Both the position numbers and the translations under genes were made by a program. The notes below the pieces were generated by a model. It was not told the origin of the DNA and did not search any database. It was given only the letters and a program-made list of their open reading frames with translations. 64,000 nucleotides of DNA from Demequina litoralis. Lineage in GTDB: Bacteria; Actinomycetota; Actinomycetes; Actinomycetales; Demequinaceae. The first letter of the stretch is position 1. Every line of letters begins with the position of its first letter. The stretch spans positions 1 through 64,000 of the forward strand of contig NZ_JAUHPW010000003.1 of the NCBI RefSeq assembly GCF_030418455.1, given 5' to 3'. Positions 57,181-64,000 of the stretch are shown here, in pieces.

Positions 57181-58418
57181 GCAGGAGCAAGGCCGGGACG
57201 CAGGCTCCCGCACGGGTGGTCATCGGGCGCTTCCACGACGGCTCCGCGACGCCGAACTGGGGAGGTCGCGCCACCAGCATGGCGCTCGCCGGGCTCGTCG
57301 CGCGCAGCGCAGGGGTGCCCGACGTGGTGCCGCTCAACGGCACCTTCAACACGGTGCCCTTCGAGCACGGCTCCGTGCCCCCGCTCCCGCGCTCCGACGA
57401 CCCGTCGATCCGCTTCCGCGCCGTACGCGACACGGCCGCCGCGATCATCGCCTCGCCGCTCGACGGCCCTCAGCGTGAGCTCCTCGACACGCTCGCGGGC
57501 GCGGACGAGCTGTGGATGAACGGCGAGGGCGACCCGATCCTCGCGCGCAAGCGCACCACCCTCGCACGCACCCTCCTCATCATGGAGATCGCGCTGCAGC
57601 TGGGCATCCGGGTGCGCATGCTCAACTCGATCCTGAGCATCCCGCCCGGCATGGAGCAGGCGCACCCGGTGGTCGTCGCCGCGCTCCGCGACGTGCTGAG
57701 CCGCTGCGACTCCGTGGTCTACAGGGACCCCGAGAGCCTCGAGCTCCACGGCTCCCTGTTCCCGGGCATCGCGGCCGACTGGGTGCCCGACGCGCTGTTC
57801 GCGTGGGCGGAGGTCCCGGTGCAGCCCCGCGTGCCGTTCGGCCCGGACTCCGAGGGCCTGAGCCCCGCGACCGCGCGGTTCCTCGCGGATCCCGCGCCGT
57901 ACATCGCCGTGTCGGGCGCGTCGGGGCCGCGCGCCGCGGACGAGGACCGCATCGCCGCGCTCGAGCTGCTGGTGCGCGGGTTGAGGTCGGAGGGGTTCCG
58001 CGTGCTGCTCGTCGCGACCGACCGGATCGACGACTGGCTGGCCACCGCGCTCCACCTCGAGGGGACCGCCTACATCGACCCCGGCGTCCCGCTGGCCACG
58101 GGCCGCGCCGCGCTCGCAGGCGCCAGCGCCTTCGTGTCCGGGCGCTACCACCCGTCGATCCTGGCGTACGGCGCGGGGGTGCCGTGCGTCCTCATGAGCT
58201 CGAACTCGCACAAGACCCGCAGCCTGCAGCGCGTCATGGCGGTCGACGCGCGCGAGCATCCGGCCTTCGGCAAGGGGGACGTCTCCGCGCTCGTCGCCGA
58301 CGCGGTCGCGGCGGGGCGGTCCTCGGCCCGCGCCCGCCGTGCCCTCCGCCGCCGGGCCCGGGCCAACGCCGAGGCGGTGGCGACGCGATTCGCCGCGCTC
58401 GGGCGCGCCGGGGCCTGA
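57177..58418 (+). CDS. Polysaccharide pyruvyltransferase family protein
   Basis: 413 residues, ATG 57177 overlapping the fusion gene's stop. PF04230-type features: ATPNWGGRATSMALAGL at the N-terminus, DELWMNGEGDPILAR, RMLNSILSIPPG, VVYRDPESLELHG, and SGRYHPSILAYGAGVPCVLM near the C-terminus. Such enzymes transfer enolpyruvate from PEP to a sugar as a ketal, adding negative charge that can anchor S-layer or mark capsule. Two pyruvyltransferase modules in a row suggest two sites or two sugars. A basic C-terminal tail (RARRALRRRARANAEAVA) closes the protein. Confidence 0.8.
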   Translation: MSRSKAGTQAPARVVIGRFHDGSATPNWGGRATSMALAGLVARSAGVPDVVPLNGTFNTVPFEHGSVPPLPRSDDPSIRFRAVRDTAAAIIASPLDGPQRELLDTLAGADELWMNGEGDPILARKRTTLARTLLIMEIALQLGIRVRMLNSILSIPPGMEQAHPVVVAALRDVLSRCDSVVYRDPESLELHGSLFPGIAADWVPDALFAWAEVPVQPRVPFGPDSEGLSPATARFLADPAPYIAVSGASGPRAADEDRIAALELLVRGLRSEGFRVLLVATDRIDDWLATALHLEGTAYIDPGVPLATGRAALAGASAFVSGRYHPSILAYGAGVPCVLMSSNSHKTRSLQRVMAVDAREHPAFGKGDVSALVADAVAAGRSSARARRALRRRARANAEAVATRFAALGRAGA

Positions 58419-58479
58419 GGGCCGTCGCGGACCCTCGACACACCGAGGACGGACGGAACCCGGCGGTGCGCCCACCGCT

Positions 58480-58485
58480 TAGCCT
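58480..58485 (+). promoter_or_regulatory. -10 element of a probable leaderless promoter
   Basis: TAGCCT is followed by exactly 6 nt and GTG 58492. Confidence 0.5.
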
Positions 58486-58491
58486 TGGGCG

Positions 58492-59043
58492 GTGCGTTCT
58501 CACCACTCCCGACCCCTCGTCCTGGCGGTCGCGCCCGCGGCGCTCGTCCTGGCGCTCGCGGCCTGCACCGGCTCCGACGAGCCCGCACCGACCGCGTCGG
58601 CCACCGTCCCCGCGCCGTCCGTGACGCCGTCGGCCGAGACCTCGGCGACCACCGCGCCGTCGGCCTCGGCGTCGGCCGTGCCCGAGCCCTCGGTCACGGC
58701 GACCGCGAGCCCGCAGGAAGTCGCCGGCGACGTGCTGACCGGTTCCACCCCGAACGACTTCGGCACCGTCGACCCCGAGGAGGTGTTCGCGCAGACCTAT
58801 GGCGGGCTCGGGGAGGCCGACGGCGTCTCCGTCGAGCACACGGTCGGCACCACCGACGGCGGTGCGCCCCTCCTCGTCGTGGAGATGGCGCCCCTCGAGG
58901 GCATGGGCGGGGACACCATCCTCACCTTCTTCGCGCTGTGGGACGATGCGGTGGTCCAGGGCACCGTGACGGGCGAGGGCGGCATCACGGATGCGCAGCG
59001 CGACGACCTCGAGTCGGCGGCCGCCGCGGCGGTGCACCCGTGA
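58492..59043 (+). CDS. Lipoprotein, unknown function
   Basis: 183 residues from GTG 58492. Signal APAALVLALAAC with Cys25, a Pro/Ser/Thr/Ala low-complexity spacer (about 26-75), then a compact acidic domain (FGTVDPEEVFAQTYGGLGEA, GAPLLVVEMAPLEG). Not recognised. Its stop overlaps the next start by 4 bp (GTGA), so it is coupled to the secreted lysozyme-like protein and probably acts with it at the cell surface. TAGCCT exactly 6 nt upstream suggests its own leaderless transcript, separate from the polysaccharide genes. Confidence 0.68.
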   Translation: MRSHHSRPLVLAVAPAALVLALAACTGSDEPAPTASATVPAPSVTPSAETSATTAPSASASAVPEPSVTATASPQEVAGDVLTGSTPNDFGTVDPEEVFAQTYGGLGEADGVSVEHTVGTTDGGAPLLVVEMAPLEGMGGDTILTFFALWDDAVVQGTVTGEGGITDAQRDDLESAAAAAVHP

Positions 59044-61325
59044 CCGCGCGCACCCTCCAGCGCGGAGCGCTCGCGCTCGGCGCCGCGCTCCTCGCGGCGA
59101 TCGGCGTGCTCGTCGCGTCGCCCTCGGCCCAGGCGCTCGACGGCGACGACTTCAAGGCCGGCATGATCATCACCGACGCGCTGTTCTTCGACGGCACGGC
59201 GCTCGGCTCCGCCGCCATCGACAGCTTCATCGCGGCCAAGAACCCCGGCTGCGCGGCCGGCGCCACCTGCCTCGAGAACTACCGGGAGCGCATCACCGCC
59301 AAGGCGAAGACCGACCGTTGCGACGCGATCACTGCGCAGAGCAACGCCACCGCGGGCGAGATCATCGCGGCGGTCGGCAAGGCCTGCGACATCTCGCCCA
59401 AGGCGATCCTCACCATCCTGCAGAAGGAGCAGTCGCTCGTCACCTCGACGGCGCCGTCCTCACGCGCCTTCGCCTACGCGATGGGCGCGGGCTGCCCCGA
59501 CGACGGCGGCTGCAACACCCCCTACCAGGGCCTCTACCAGCAGGTGTACTACGGCGCCTCGCTGCTCAAGGGCTACACGCTGCCCACCTCCTCGCACTAC
59601 GGCCGATACGCGGCAGGCCAGACGAGCGCCATCCAGTACAACGTGCCGACCAGCTGCGGCACCAAGGACGTCTACGTCGAGAACCAGGCCACGCACGCGC
59701 TGTACGTCTACACCCCGTACACGCCCAACCAGGCGGCGCTGAACAACCTCTACGGCACCGGCAACAGCTGCTCCGCGTACGGCAACCGCAACTTCTGGCG
59801 GATGTACAACGACTGGTTCGGATCGACCACCGCCGGCCAGTCGCTGGTCAAGACCGCCACCTCGAACACGGTCTACCTGCTCACCACGGACGGCCGCTGG
59901 GCGCTCACGGGTCCCGTCAAGGCGAAGGACCTCGCCGCCCTCGGCACCGTGGCCACGGTGAGCAAGGGGTACCTCACCTCGTACACGAACCGCGGCAAGA
60001 TGCCGCGCTACGTCTACGACACGGGCCTCGACGAGGTCTGGGTGCTCTACGGGCGCGAACGCCACAAGGTCGGCGGCTGCGGCTCCAAGCTGGTCAACGG
60101 GCTCGGCGTCGACTGCGCCGACCTCCCGCAGATGGATCACGGCGAGATGCTGCGCCTCACAACGGGCACCCGCCTCACGCCGCTGCTCACCACGGGAGCG
60201 GGAGCCCAGTACTACGTCAACCGCGCCGGACGGCACGCGATCTCGAGCGCCGCGGCCCCCGCGGACAGCGGTGAGACGGTCTCCGCCGAGGCCGTCACCG
60301 TCCCGGCCTCCATCCTTAAGGACGCGACGCGCCGGAACGTCATGGTGGCCGATGGCGAGGCCCTCACCGACGGCTCCGAGGTGGTCTACCGCGCCGGCGC
60401 GAGCCTCGGGCGCGTGAGCGGCCTCCTCTGGAGCCAGGCAGGCCTCGCGGCCTTCCTGCCGAGCCCCGTGACGGTCGCCGCCGCGGACCTCAAGATCCCG
60501 GCCGCGGCCACCTCGCTCTCCGGCTTCGTCCGTGCAGCCGCCTCCGACGACACCTTCATGCTCACCACGTCGGGGCTCATCGACGTGGGCGGCTCCGCCC
60601 CCGAGGGATCCGTCACGGTGCTCGACGACGCGCTGATCGCGTCGCTGCCGATCGTGTCCACCGGGATGCCGTCCTTCCTCACCGACGTCGGCACGAAGAC
60701 GACCTACCTCGTCGACGAGACGGGCGCACGCGCGCTCCCCGCGGGTGTGAAGGTGCGCGAGACCGCGAACTCGCTCGGGTTGGACCGCACCGTCGTGGCG
60801 GTGCCGTCCGAGGTGATCGAGGACCTCGGGCTCGGACCCGCGCTGCTCCGGCCCGGCCGCGTGGTCAAGGACGCCGACACCGGCCAGCGCTGGCTCATCG
60901 ACGGCGCGGCCACGCGGTGGCGGGTCTACGCGCGCCAGGCCAAGGAGCTCAAGGTCGGATCGATCGAGACCGTCGACGCCGCGCGGCTCGCGCTGTACAC
61001 GCCGGCCTCGAGCAAGGCGACCATCGGCGTCAGCTGCCTGCGCGAGCAGTTCATCATCGCCGGAGGCAAGCGCTACCCGGTCTCCGCGACGCACGCGGCC
61101 GAGTACGAGCCGGTGGTGCCGCTGAGCAGCGTCGAGTGGTCCACCTGCCGCGCGATCCCGTCGGCCGGCACCCAGGGCGGCCGCGTGCTGCTGTCGCCGA
61201 GCGGCGCGCGCTTCCTCGTGACGGACGGCACCGTCCACCGCCTGAAGGCCTCGCAGAAGGCCTCGGGCATGGGGGTGCCGATCCCGGTGTTCTGGACCAC
61301 CCTGGACGAGTTCCCCCGGAGCTGA
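59040..61325 (+). CDS. Secreted lysozyme-like protein with C-terminal repeats
   Basis: 761 residues from GTG 59040. Signal peptide (LALGAALLAAIGVLVASPSAQA, cleavage near 31). The N-terminal 250 residues look lysozyme/transglycosylase-like: ISPKAILTILQKEQSLVTS with candidate catalytic Glu130, FAYAMGAGCPDDGGCNTPYQ, and FWRMYNDWFGS. From about 280 the protein repeats a unit of about 55-60 residues (VYLLTTDGRWALTGPVKAKD, TYLVDETGARALPAGVKV, RWLIDGAATRWRVYARQ) that probably binds the wall or glycan. It is a likely cell-wall hydrolase or adhesin; repeats are divergent, so units are old. Confidence 0.7.
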   Translation: MTARTLQRGALALGAALLAAIGVLVASPSAQALDGDDFKAGMIITDALFFDGTALGSAAIDSFIAAKNPGCAAGATCLENYRERITAKAKTDRCDAITAQSNATAGEIIAAVGKACDISPKAILTILQKEQSLVTSTAPSSRAFAYAMGAGCPDDGGCNTPYQGLYQQVYYGASLLKGYTLPTSSHYGRYAAGQTSAIQYNVPTSCGTKDVYVENQATHALYVYTPYTPNQAALNNLYGTGNSCSAYGNRNFWRMYNDWFGSTTAGQSLVKTATSNTVYLLTTDGRWALTGPVKAKDLAALGTVATVSKGYLTSYTNRGKMPRYVYDTGLDEVWVLYGRERHKVGGCGSKLVNGLGVDCADLPQMDHGEMLRLTTGTRLTPLLTTGAGAQYYVNRAGRHAISSAAAPADSGETVSAEAVTVPASILKDATRRNVMVADGEALTDGSEVVYRAGASLGRVSGLLWSQAGLAAFLPSPVTVAAADLKIPAAATSLSGFVRAAASDDTFMLTTSGLIDVGGSAPEGSVTVLDDALIASLPIVSTGMPSFLTDVGTKTTYLVDETGARALPAGVKVRETANSLGLDRTVVAVPSEVIEDLGLGPALLRPGRVVKDADTGQRWLIDGAATRWRVYARQAKELKVGSIETVDAARLALYTPASSKATIGVSCLREQFIIAGGKRYPVSATHAAEYEPVVPLSSVEWSTCRAIPSAGTQGGRVLLSPSGARFLVTDGTVHRLKASQKASGMGVPIPVFWTTLDEFPRS

Positions 61326-61337
61326 TCGCGGGGCGAG

Positions 61338-61377
61338 GACGAAGGGGAGGCTGCCGGTCAGGCGCCTCCCCTTCGTC
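61338..61377. terminator. Bidirectional terminator
   Basis: A perfect 14-bp stem (GACGAAGGGGAGGC at 61338-61351 and complement at 61364-61377) between convergent genes. Confidence 0.85.
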
Positions 61378-61380
61378 GCG

Positions 61381-63357
61381 TCACGCGCGTGCCGCTGCCC
61401 GCTTCCGTGCGGCCTGCGAGACGGCGCGCGCCGCACGGATGATCCCCGCCGCTGCCGCCACCGCGTCGTCGGCGCTCACGACCTCGACCGCGTCCGGGTC
61501 GCCGTGCCCGCGGTCGCCGGCAGGCGGGGACGCGGGCACCGCGAGCCCCGCCTCGGCGAGCAGCGCGGCCATGCGCGCGTCGTGGAGGCGTGCCTGCTCC
61601 GCGACCTCCGGCGGAAGCGCCGGGAGGGAGCCGTGCTCGGGCGCGCGTGCGGTGAGCGACGACACCAGGCCGTTCGCCACGAGCCGCTTGCGGTCGGCCT
61701 CCTGCCCGTGCCCCTCGATGGCGGCGTTGAACCCGCGCAGGATGGCCGCCTGCTCCACGGACAGCAACGCGACACCTGGCGTGCCGTGCGCGAGGCCCGC
61801 GACGGCGCCCGCCGGGGCGCCCAGGGCCGCCTCGAGCGCGTGGCACGCCGCGGCCAGTGCGGCGTTGTCGTCCGCCGTCACGACGGCGGGAGCGTCGGAG
61901 CGGGCCGCGAGGGCCTGCAGCATCGTGGCGCGCTCCTGCCACCAGGCATCGTCCCGAGCGAGGCTCAGGCCGGCCGCGAACTCCGCCCAGGTCTGCGCGC
62001 CCCCGTCGATCAGGTGGGACTGGTAGAGGCGCCACGCGGTCGTCGCGGCGGGCTCGACCGCGACCACGGCCGGCCCGTCGCGCAGGTCGCGGCCCGGCTT
62101 GAGGCGCGTCAGCGCGTGACCCTCGGCGGCGCTGTGGAGGCGCGTGCGCGCCGCCTTCGCGACCCGGCCGAGACCGGCGCTGCCGCTGAACGCGAGCGGC
62201 ACCGCCTGGGCGTCGGAGGCGAGCGGCTCGCCGATCCCCTCGACCCGGGGTGCGCGCACCACGGGACGCATCGCATCGTCGCTGGCGAACGGTGCCTCGG
62301 TGGCTCGCCGGAAGCCGCCGGCGAGGCCGTCGATCACCATCGAGAGGGGGAACTCCGTGGGCTGGGCGTACGGCTCGTCCGCGCCGGTGCGGGCCTCGGC
62401 CGAGAGCACGTCGAGGTCGCCGAGCACCGTCGCCCGCGACGCCTTGACCGAGCGCGCCAGCGCGCGGCCGGCCTCCTGCGCGGCGTCGAGGGCCCACGCG
62501 GGGAGGGTCGCGGGGCGGCCCTTGGTGCCCGTGCCGCGCTTCATCCCGTTGCCCATGCCCTGCTGGACCAGCTGGACGCGCTCGAAGCTGGTGAGGTGCT
62601 GACGCGTGGCCGCTCCCGTGAGCCGGGTGAACTCGCTCTGCGTGAAGGACAGCGACGTGTTGCTCGAGAACTGCCGGAGGGTGCCCTGGTCGAGCCCGAG
62701 GAGCTCCTCCATCTCGGCGAACACGCTGGTGCGGTCCTCCGGGTCGGGGATGAGGACCGTGATGTTCTTCGCCCCGACCAGCTTCTTCCACCGGGTCATG
62801 AGCGTGTAGCCGTCGTCGCCTCGCATCGACATGAGGGGACGCAGGTCGAGCTTCGCGGGATCCCGCAGCACCTCCCGCAGCCAGTCCTCGAACGGCTCCT
62901 GATGCCCCGCGGAGGCACCCTGCTGCCACGACGACGGCAGCAGCTGCGGGATCGAGCGCAGGGTGATGAGGATGCGGACATCGTCGCCCAGGTGCGAGAG
63001 CACCTTCCGGGCCTCGGTGATGTCGATCTCCGCGAGCAGCTCCGAGCTCAGCACCACCTGTGTCACGCCCGGCGCGGAGGCATCACGCTTGAGCCGCTCG
63101 AGCAGGTCGAGGGAGTCGCCCGTGGGGTTCCACGCGCCGTGCCGGCGCCCCATGAGCTGCACGGCGAGGTGGTGGTGGTTGATGCGGCCGTCGAGCTCCG
63201 GGTAGAGGATGCCCGCCTTGCGCAGCTTCCTGCGCGACTTGGCCAGGCCGTTCTGCACGGCGGTGGTCGCCGACTTGGGGATGCCGATGTGCAGCAGGAC
63301 GGGTGCGGGGAAGTCCTCGCGACGCGACCGACCCCACGCGGGCAGCAGGGCCCTCAC
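61381..63357 (-). CDS. Sulfotransferase-like protein with large C-terminal domain (paralogue 2)
   Basis: 658 residues from GTG 63357, overlapping the upstream gene's stop (GTGA). Same architecture as the protein at 50473-52614. PAPS loop LLHIGIPKSATTAVQ near residue 21, RILITLRSIPQLLPSSWQQ as the 3'-phosphate region, VLIPDPEDRTSVFAEMEELLGL, then a C-terminal region of about 350 residues with SVEQAAILRGFNAAI. The N-terminal domains are clearly homologous but much diverged, so they may act on different hydroxyls. It is co-translated with the polysialyltransferase-like gene at the window end. Confidence 0.7.
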   Translation of the reverse strand: MRALLPAWGRSRREDFPAPVLLHIGIPKSATTAVQNGLAKSRRKLRKAGILYPELDGRINHHHLAVQLMGRRHGAWNPTGDSLDLLERLKRDASAPGVTQVVLSSELLAEIDITEARKVLSHLGDDVRILITLRSIPQLLPSSWQQGASAGHQEPFEDWLREVLRDPAKLDLRPLMSMRGDDGYTLMTRWKKLVGAKNITVLIPDPEDRTSVFAEMEELLGLDQGTLRQFSSNTSLSFTQSEFTRLTGAATRQHLTSFERVQLVQQGMGNGMKRGTGTKGRPATLPAWALDAAQEAGRALARSVKASRATVLGDLDVLSAEARTGADEPYAQPTEFPLSMVIDGLAGGFRRATEAPFASDDAMRPVVRAPRVEGIGEPLASDAQAVPLAFSGSAGLGRVAKAARTRLHSAAEGHALTRLKPGRDLRDGPAVVAVEPAATTAWRLYQSHLIDGGAQTWAEFAAGLSLARDDAWWQERATMLQALAARSDAPAVVTADDNAALAAACHALEAALGAPAGAVAGLAHGTPGVALLSVEQAAILRGFNAAIEGHGQEADRKRLVANGLVSSLTARAPEHGSLPALPPEVAEQARLHDARMAALLAEAGLAVPASPPAGDRGHGDPDAVEVVSADDAVAAAAGIIRAARAVSQAARKRAAARA

Positions 63358-64000
63358 GTGGTGCCCTTGGCACGGGAGGCGCGCACCTTGCGAAGGTACT
63401 GGTAGGTCGGCTGTGCCGCGCTCGCGGGCACGCGCTCGAGCGCGCCGCGCGCCATGCGCGAGACCGCCGACTTCAGCTGCGCGCCGGGCAGCCCGAGCCG
63501 GTTGATGCGGCCCTGCGTGAAGTAGCGTGCGCGGTCCTCGGGAGAGACCTGCTCGAGGTACGCGACCGCCTCGTCCCTGCGACCGCTCAGCGTCTCGGGC
63601 TGCATCACGAACGCGACGGCGACGGTGAGCCTGCGGAGCCTCTCGAGCAGGTCCTCCTCGCCGCGGTGGCGGGAGCGGAAGTCGATGATCGTCAGCGGGA
63701 TGCGGTTGCTGTTCTCGTAGGTCGTGAGCGAACGGAACATCACCTCGGTCCCGACGCAGCGTGTCGGGAGGTCGAAGATCCGCTCGGCGGTGGCGAGCGC
63801 CGTGGAGAACCCCGCGACCACGCCCACGAGGTCGTGGGTGACCATGACCGCCTCGGCGGAGAGCCGCGGGTCGACCAGCTCGATCTCGAGACCCGACCTC
63901 TGCGCCGCCTCGACGAGGGCGGCGGTGTTGGTCGAGGGCGCGGACGGGTGGGGCTTGAAGAGGACCCGTGTCGCGCCGAGCTCATGCGCGGCCTCGAACA
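63354..64000 (-). CDS. Polysialyltransferase-like (PF07388/GT52-type) glycosyltransferase, truncated by window edge
   Basis: The frame continues to the window end, so the N-terminus is missing; 215 residues remain. It contains TRVLFKPHPSAPSTNTAAL, with the KPHP motif of bacterial polysialyltransferases, and VVAGFSTALATAERIFDLP, the Ser/Thr loop that binds the CMP phosphate. Both are diagnostic of the family. The C-terminus is basic and helical (YQYLRKVRASRAKG). It should extend nonulosonic acid chains using CMP-sugar from the neuA product. Its stop overlaps the sulfotransferase start, suggesting polymer synthesis and sulfation are linked. Confidence 0.75.
   Translation of the reverse strand, partial: FEAAHELGATRVLFKPHPSAPSTNTAALVEAAQRSGLEIELVDPRLSAEAVMVTHDLVGVVAGFSTALATAERIFDLPTRCVGTEVMFRSLTTYENSNRIPLTIIDFRSRHRGEEDLLERLRRLTVAVAFVMQPETLSGRRDEAVAYLEQVSPEDRARYFTQGRINRLGLPGAQLKSAVSRMARGALERVPASAAQPTYQYLRKVRASRAKGTT

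Larger units (their letters stand above)
435..58950. repeat. Dispersed 11-mer GGGACGATGCG (at least 15 exact copies)
   Basis: Exact copies read by eye. Plus orientation: 435, 8835, 19995, 23359, 26404, 37868, 41355, 58940. Reverse complement: 4456, 12332, 12368, 17657, 20352, 39209. A minus-strand copy with one base changed lies at 61949. The core GACGATGCG recurs more often still (e.g. 6390, 8861 reversed, 16838, 29083, 38434). About half of the exact copies are between genes, although gaps are a small share of the window. Confidence 0.75.

Noticed and set aside
1..64000. CRISPR arrays, rRNA, tRNA and complete insertion sequences
   Set aside because: I looked for regular direct repeats, conserved RNA cores and transposase motifs by eye and found none; a covariance-model search could still reveal a missed tRNA or small RNA.

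Overview
The window is a very GC-rich (roughly 70% or more), gene-dense stretch of an actinobacterial chromosome. High GC, many GTG starts, ATGA/GTGA stop-start overlaps and a set of leaderless-looking promoters all fit Actinomycetota. The gene set (ornithine/lysine-type cross-bridge enzymes, no mycolate genes) suggests a Micrococcales-like lineage, but nothing here fixes the genus. Conserved landmarks follow the order known from Mycobacterium: ino1 with a PadR gene, a class A penicillin-binding protein, then rpsF-ssb-rpsR-rplI-dnaB. No tRNA, rRNA, CRISPR array, complete insertion sequence or prophage was seen.

Layout. 1-4.4 kb: end of an Lrp/AsnC regulator, an MFS exporter, three tandem DUF805 membrane proteins, an SDR-like NAD(P)-binding protein and a small unknown. 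4.5-16 kb: inositol-phosphate synthase with PadR, PBP1, a FemX-type and an ATP-grasp ligase (probable peptidoglycan cross-bridge pair), a lipoprotein, the rpsF-dnaB block, and a cluster of about nine DnaA-box-like 9-mers just upstream of dnaB. 16-20 kb: a thioredoxin-like lipoprotein with a CcdA-type membrane partner, and an AztD-like zinc-binding lipoprotein behind a Zur-like palindrome. 20-25.6 kb: a DUF4386 protein, an unusual two-gene operon (a 521-residue unknown protein and a spike-less phage gp5/gpV-type OB-fold protein) and a secreted S33 peptidase. 25.6-38 kb: histidine kinase/response regulator, then two related CPBP-protease plus ABC-exporter cassettes. The second sits with a double-MarR protein in a lower-GC segment (about 30.25-34.8 kb) bounded by near-identical 15-mers. 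A large LPG-synthase-type protein carrying a pseudokinase and a third CPBP protein follow. 38-44.5 kb: MOSC protein, secreted protein, purB, a small helical protein plus alpha/beta hydrolase pair, a holin-like membrane protein and hisC/pat.

44.5-64 kb is a surface-polysaccharide locus: GT2, Wzm/Wzt-type ABC exporter, GT52-like sialyltransferase, CMP-nonulosonate synthetase fused to a HAD phosphatase, DUF6716 glycosyltransferase, sulfotransferase-like protein, NeuB-type synthase without its SAF domain, a GT8-pyruvyltransferase fusion, a second pyruvyltransferase, a second sulfotransferase-like protein, and a polysialyltransferase-like gene running off the right edge. Together they imply an exported nonulosonic-acid polymer that may be pyruvylated and sulfated.

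The signals most worth following are the 11-mer GGGACGATGCG (at least 15 exact copies on the two strands, about half between genes), the DnaA-box cluster before dnaB, the gp5-like pair, and the polysaccharide locus.
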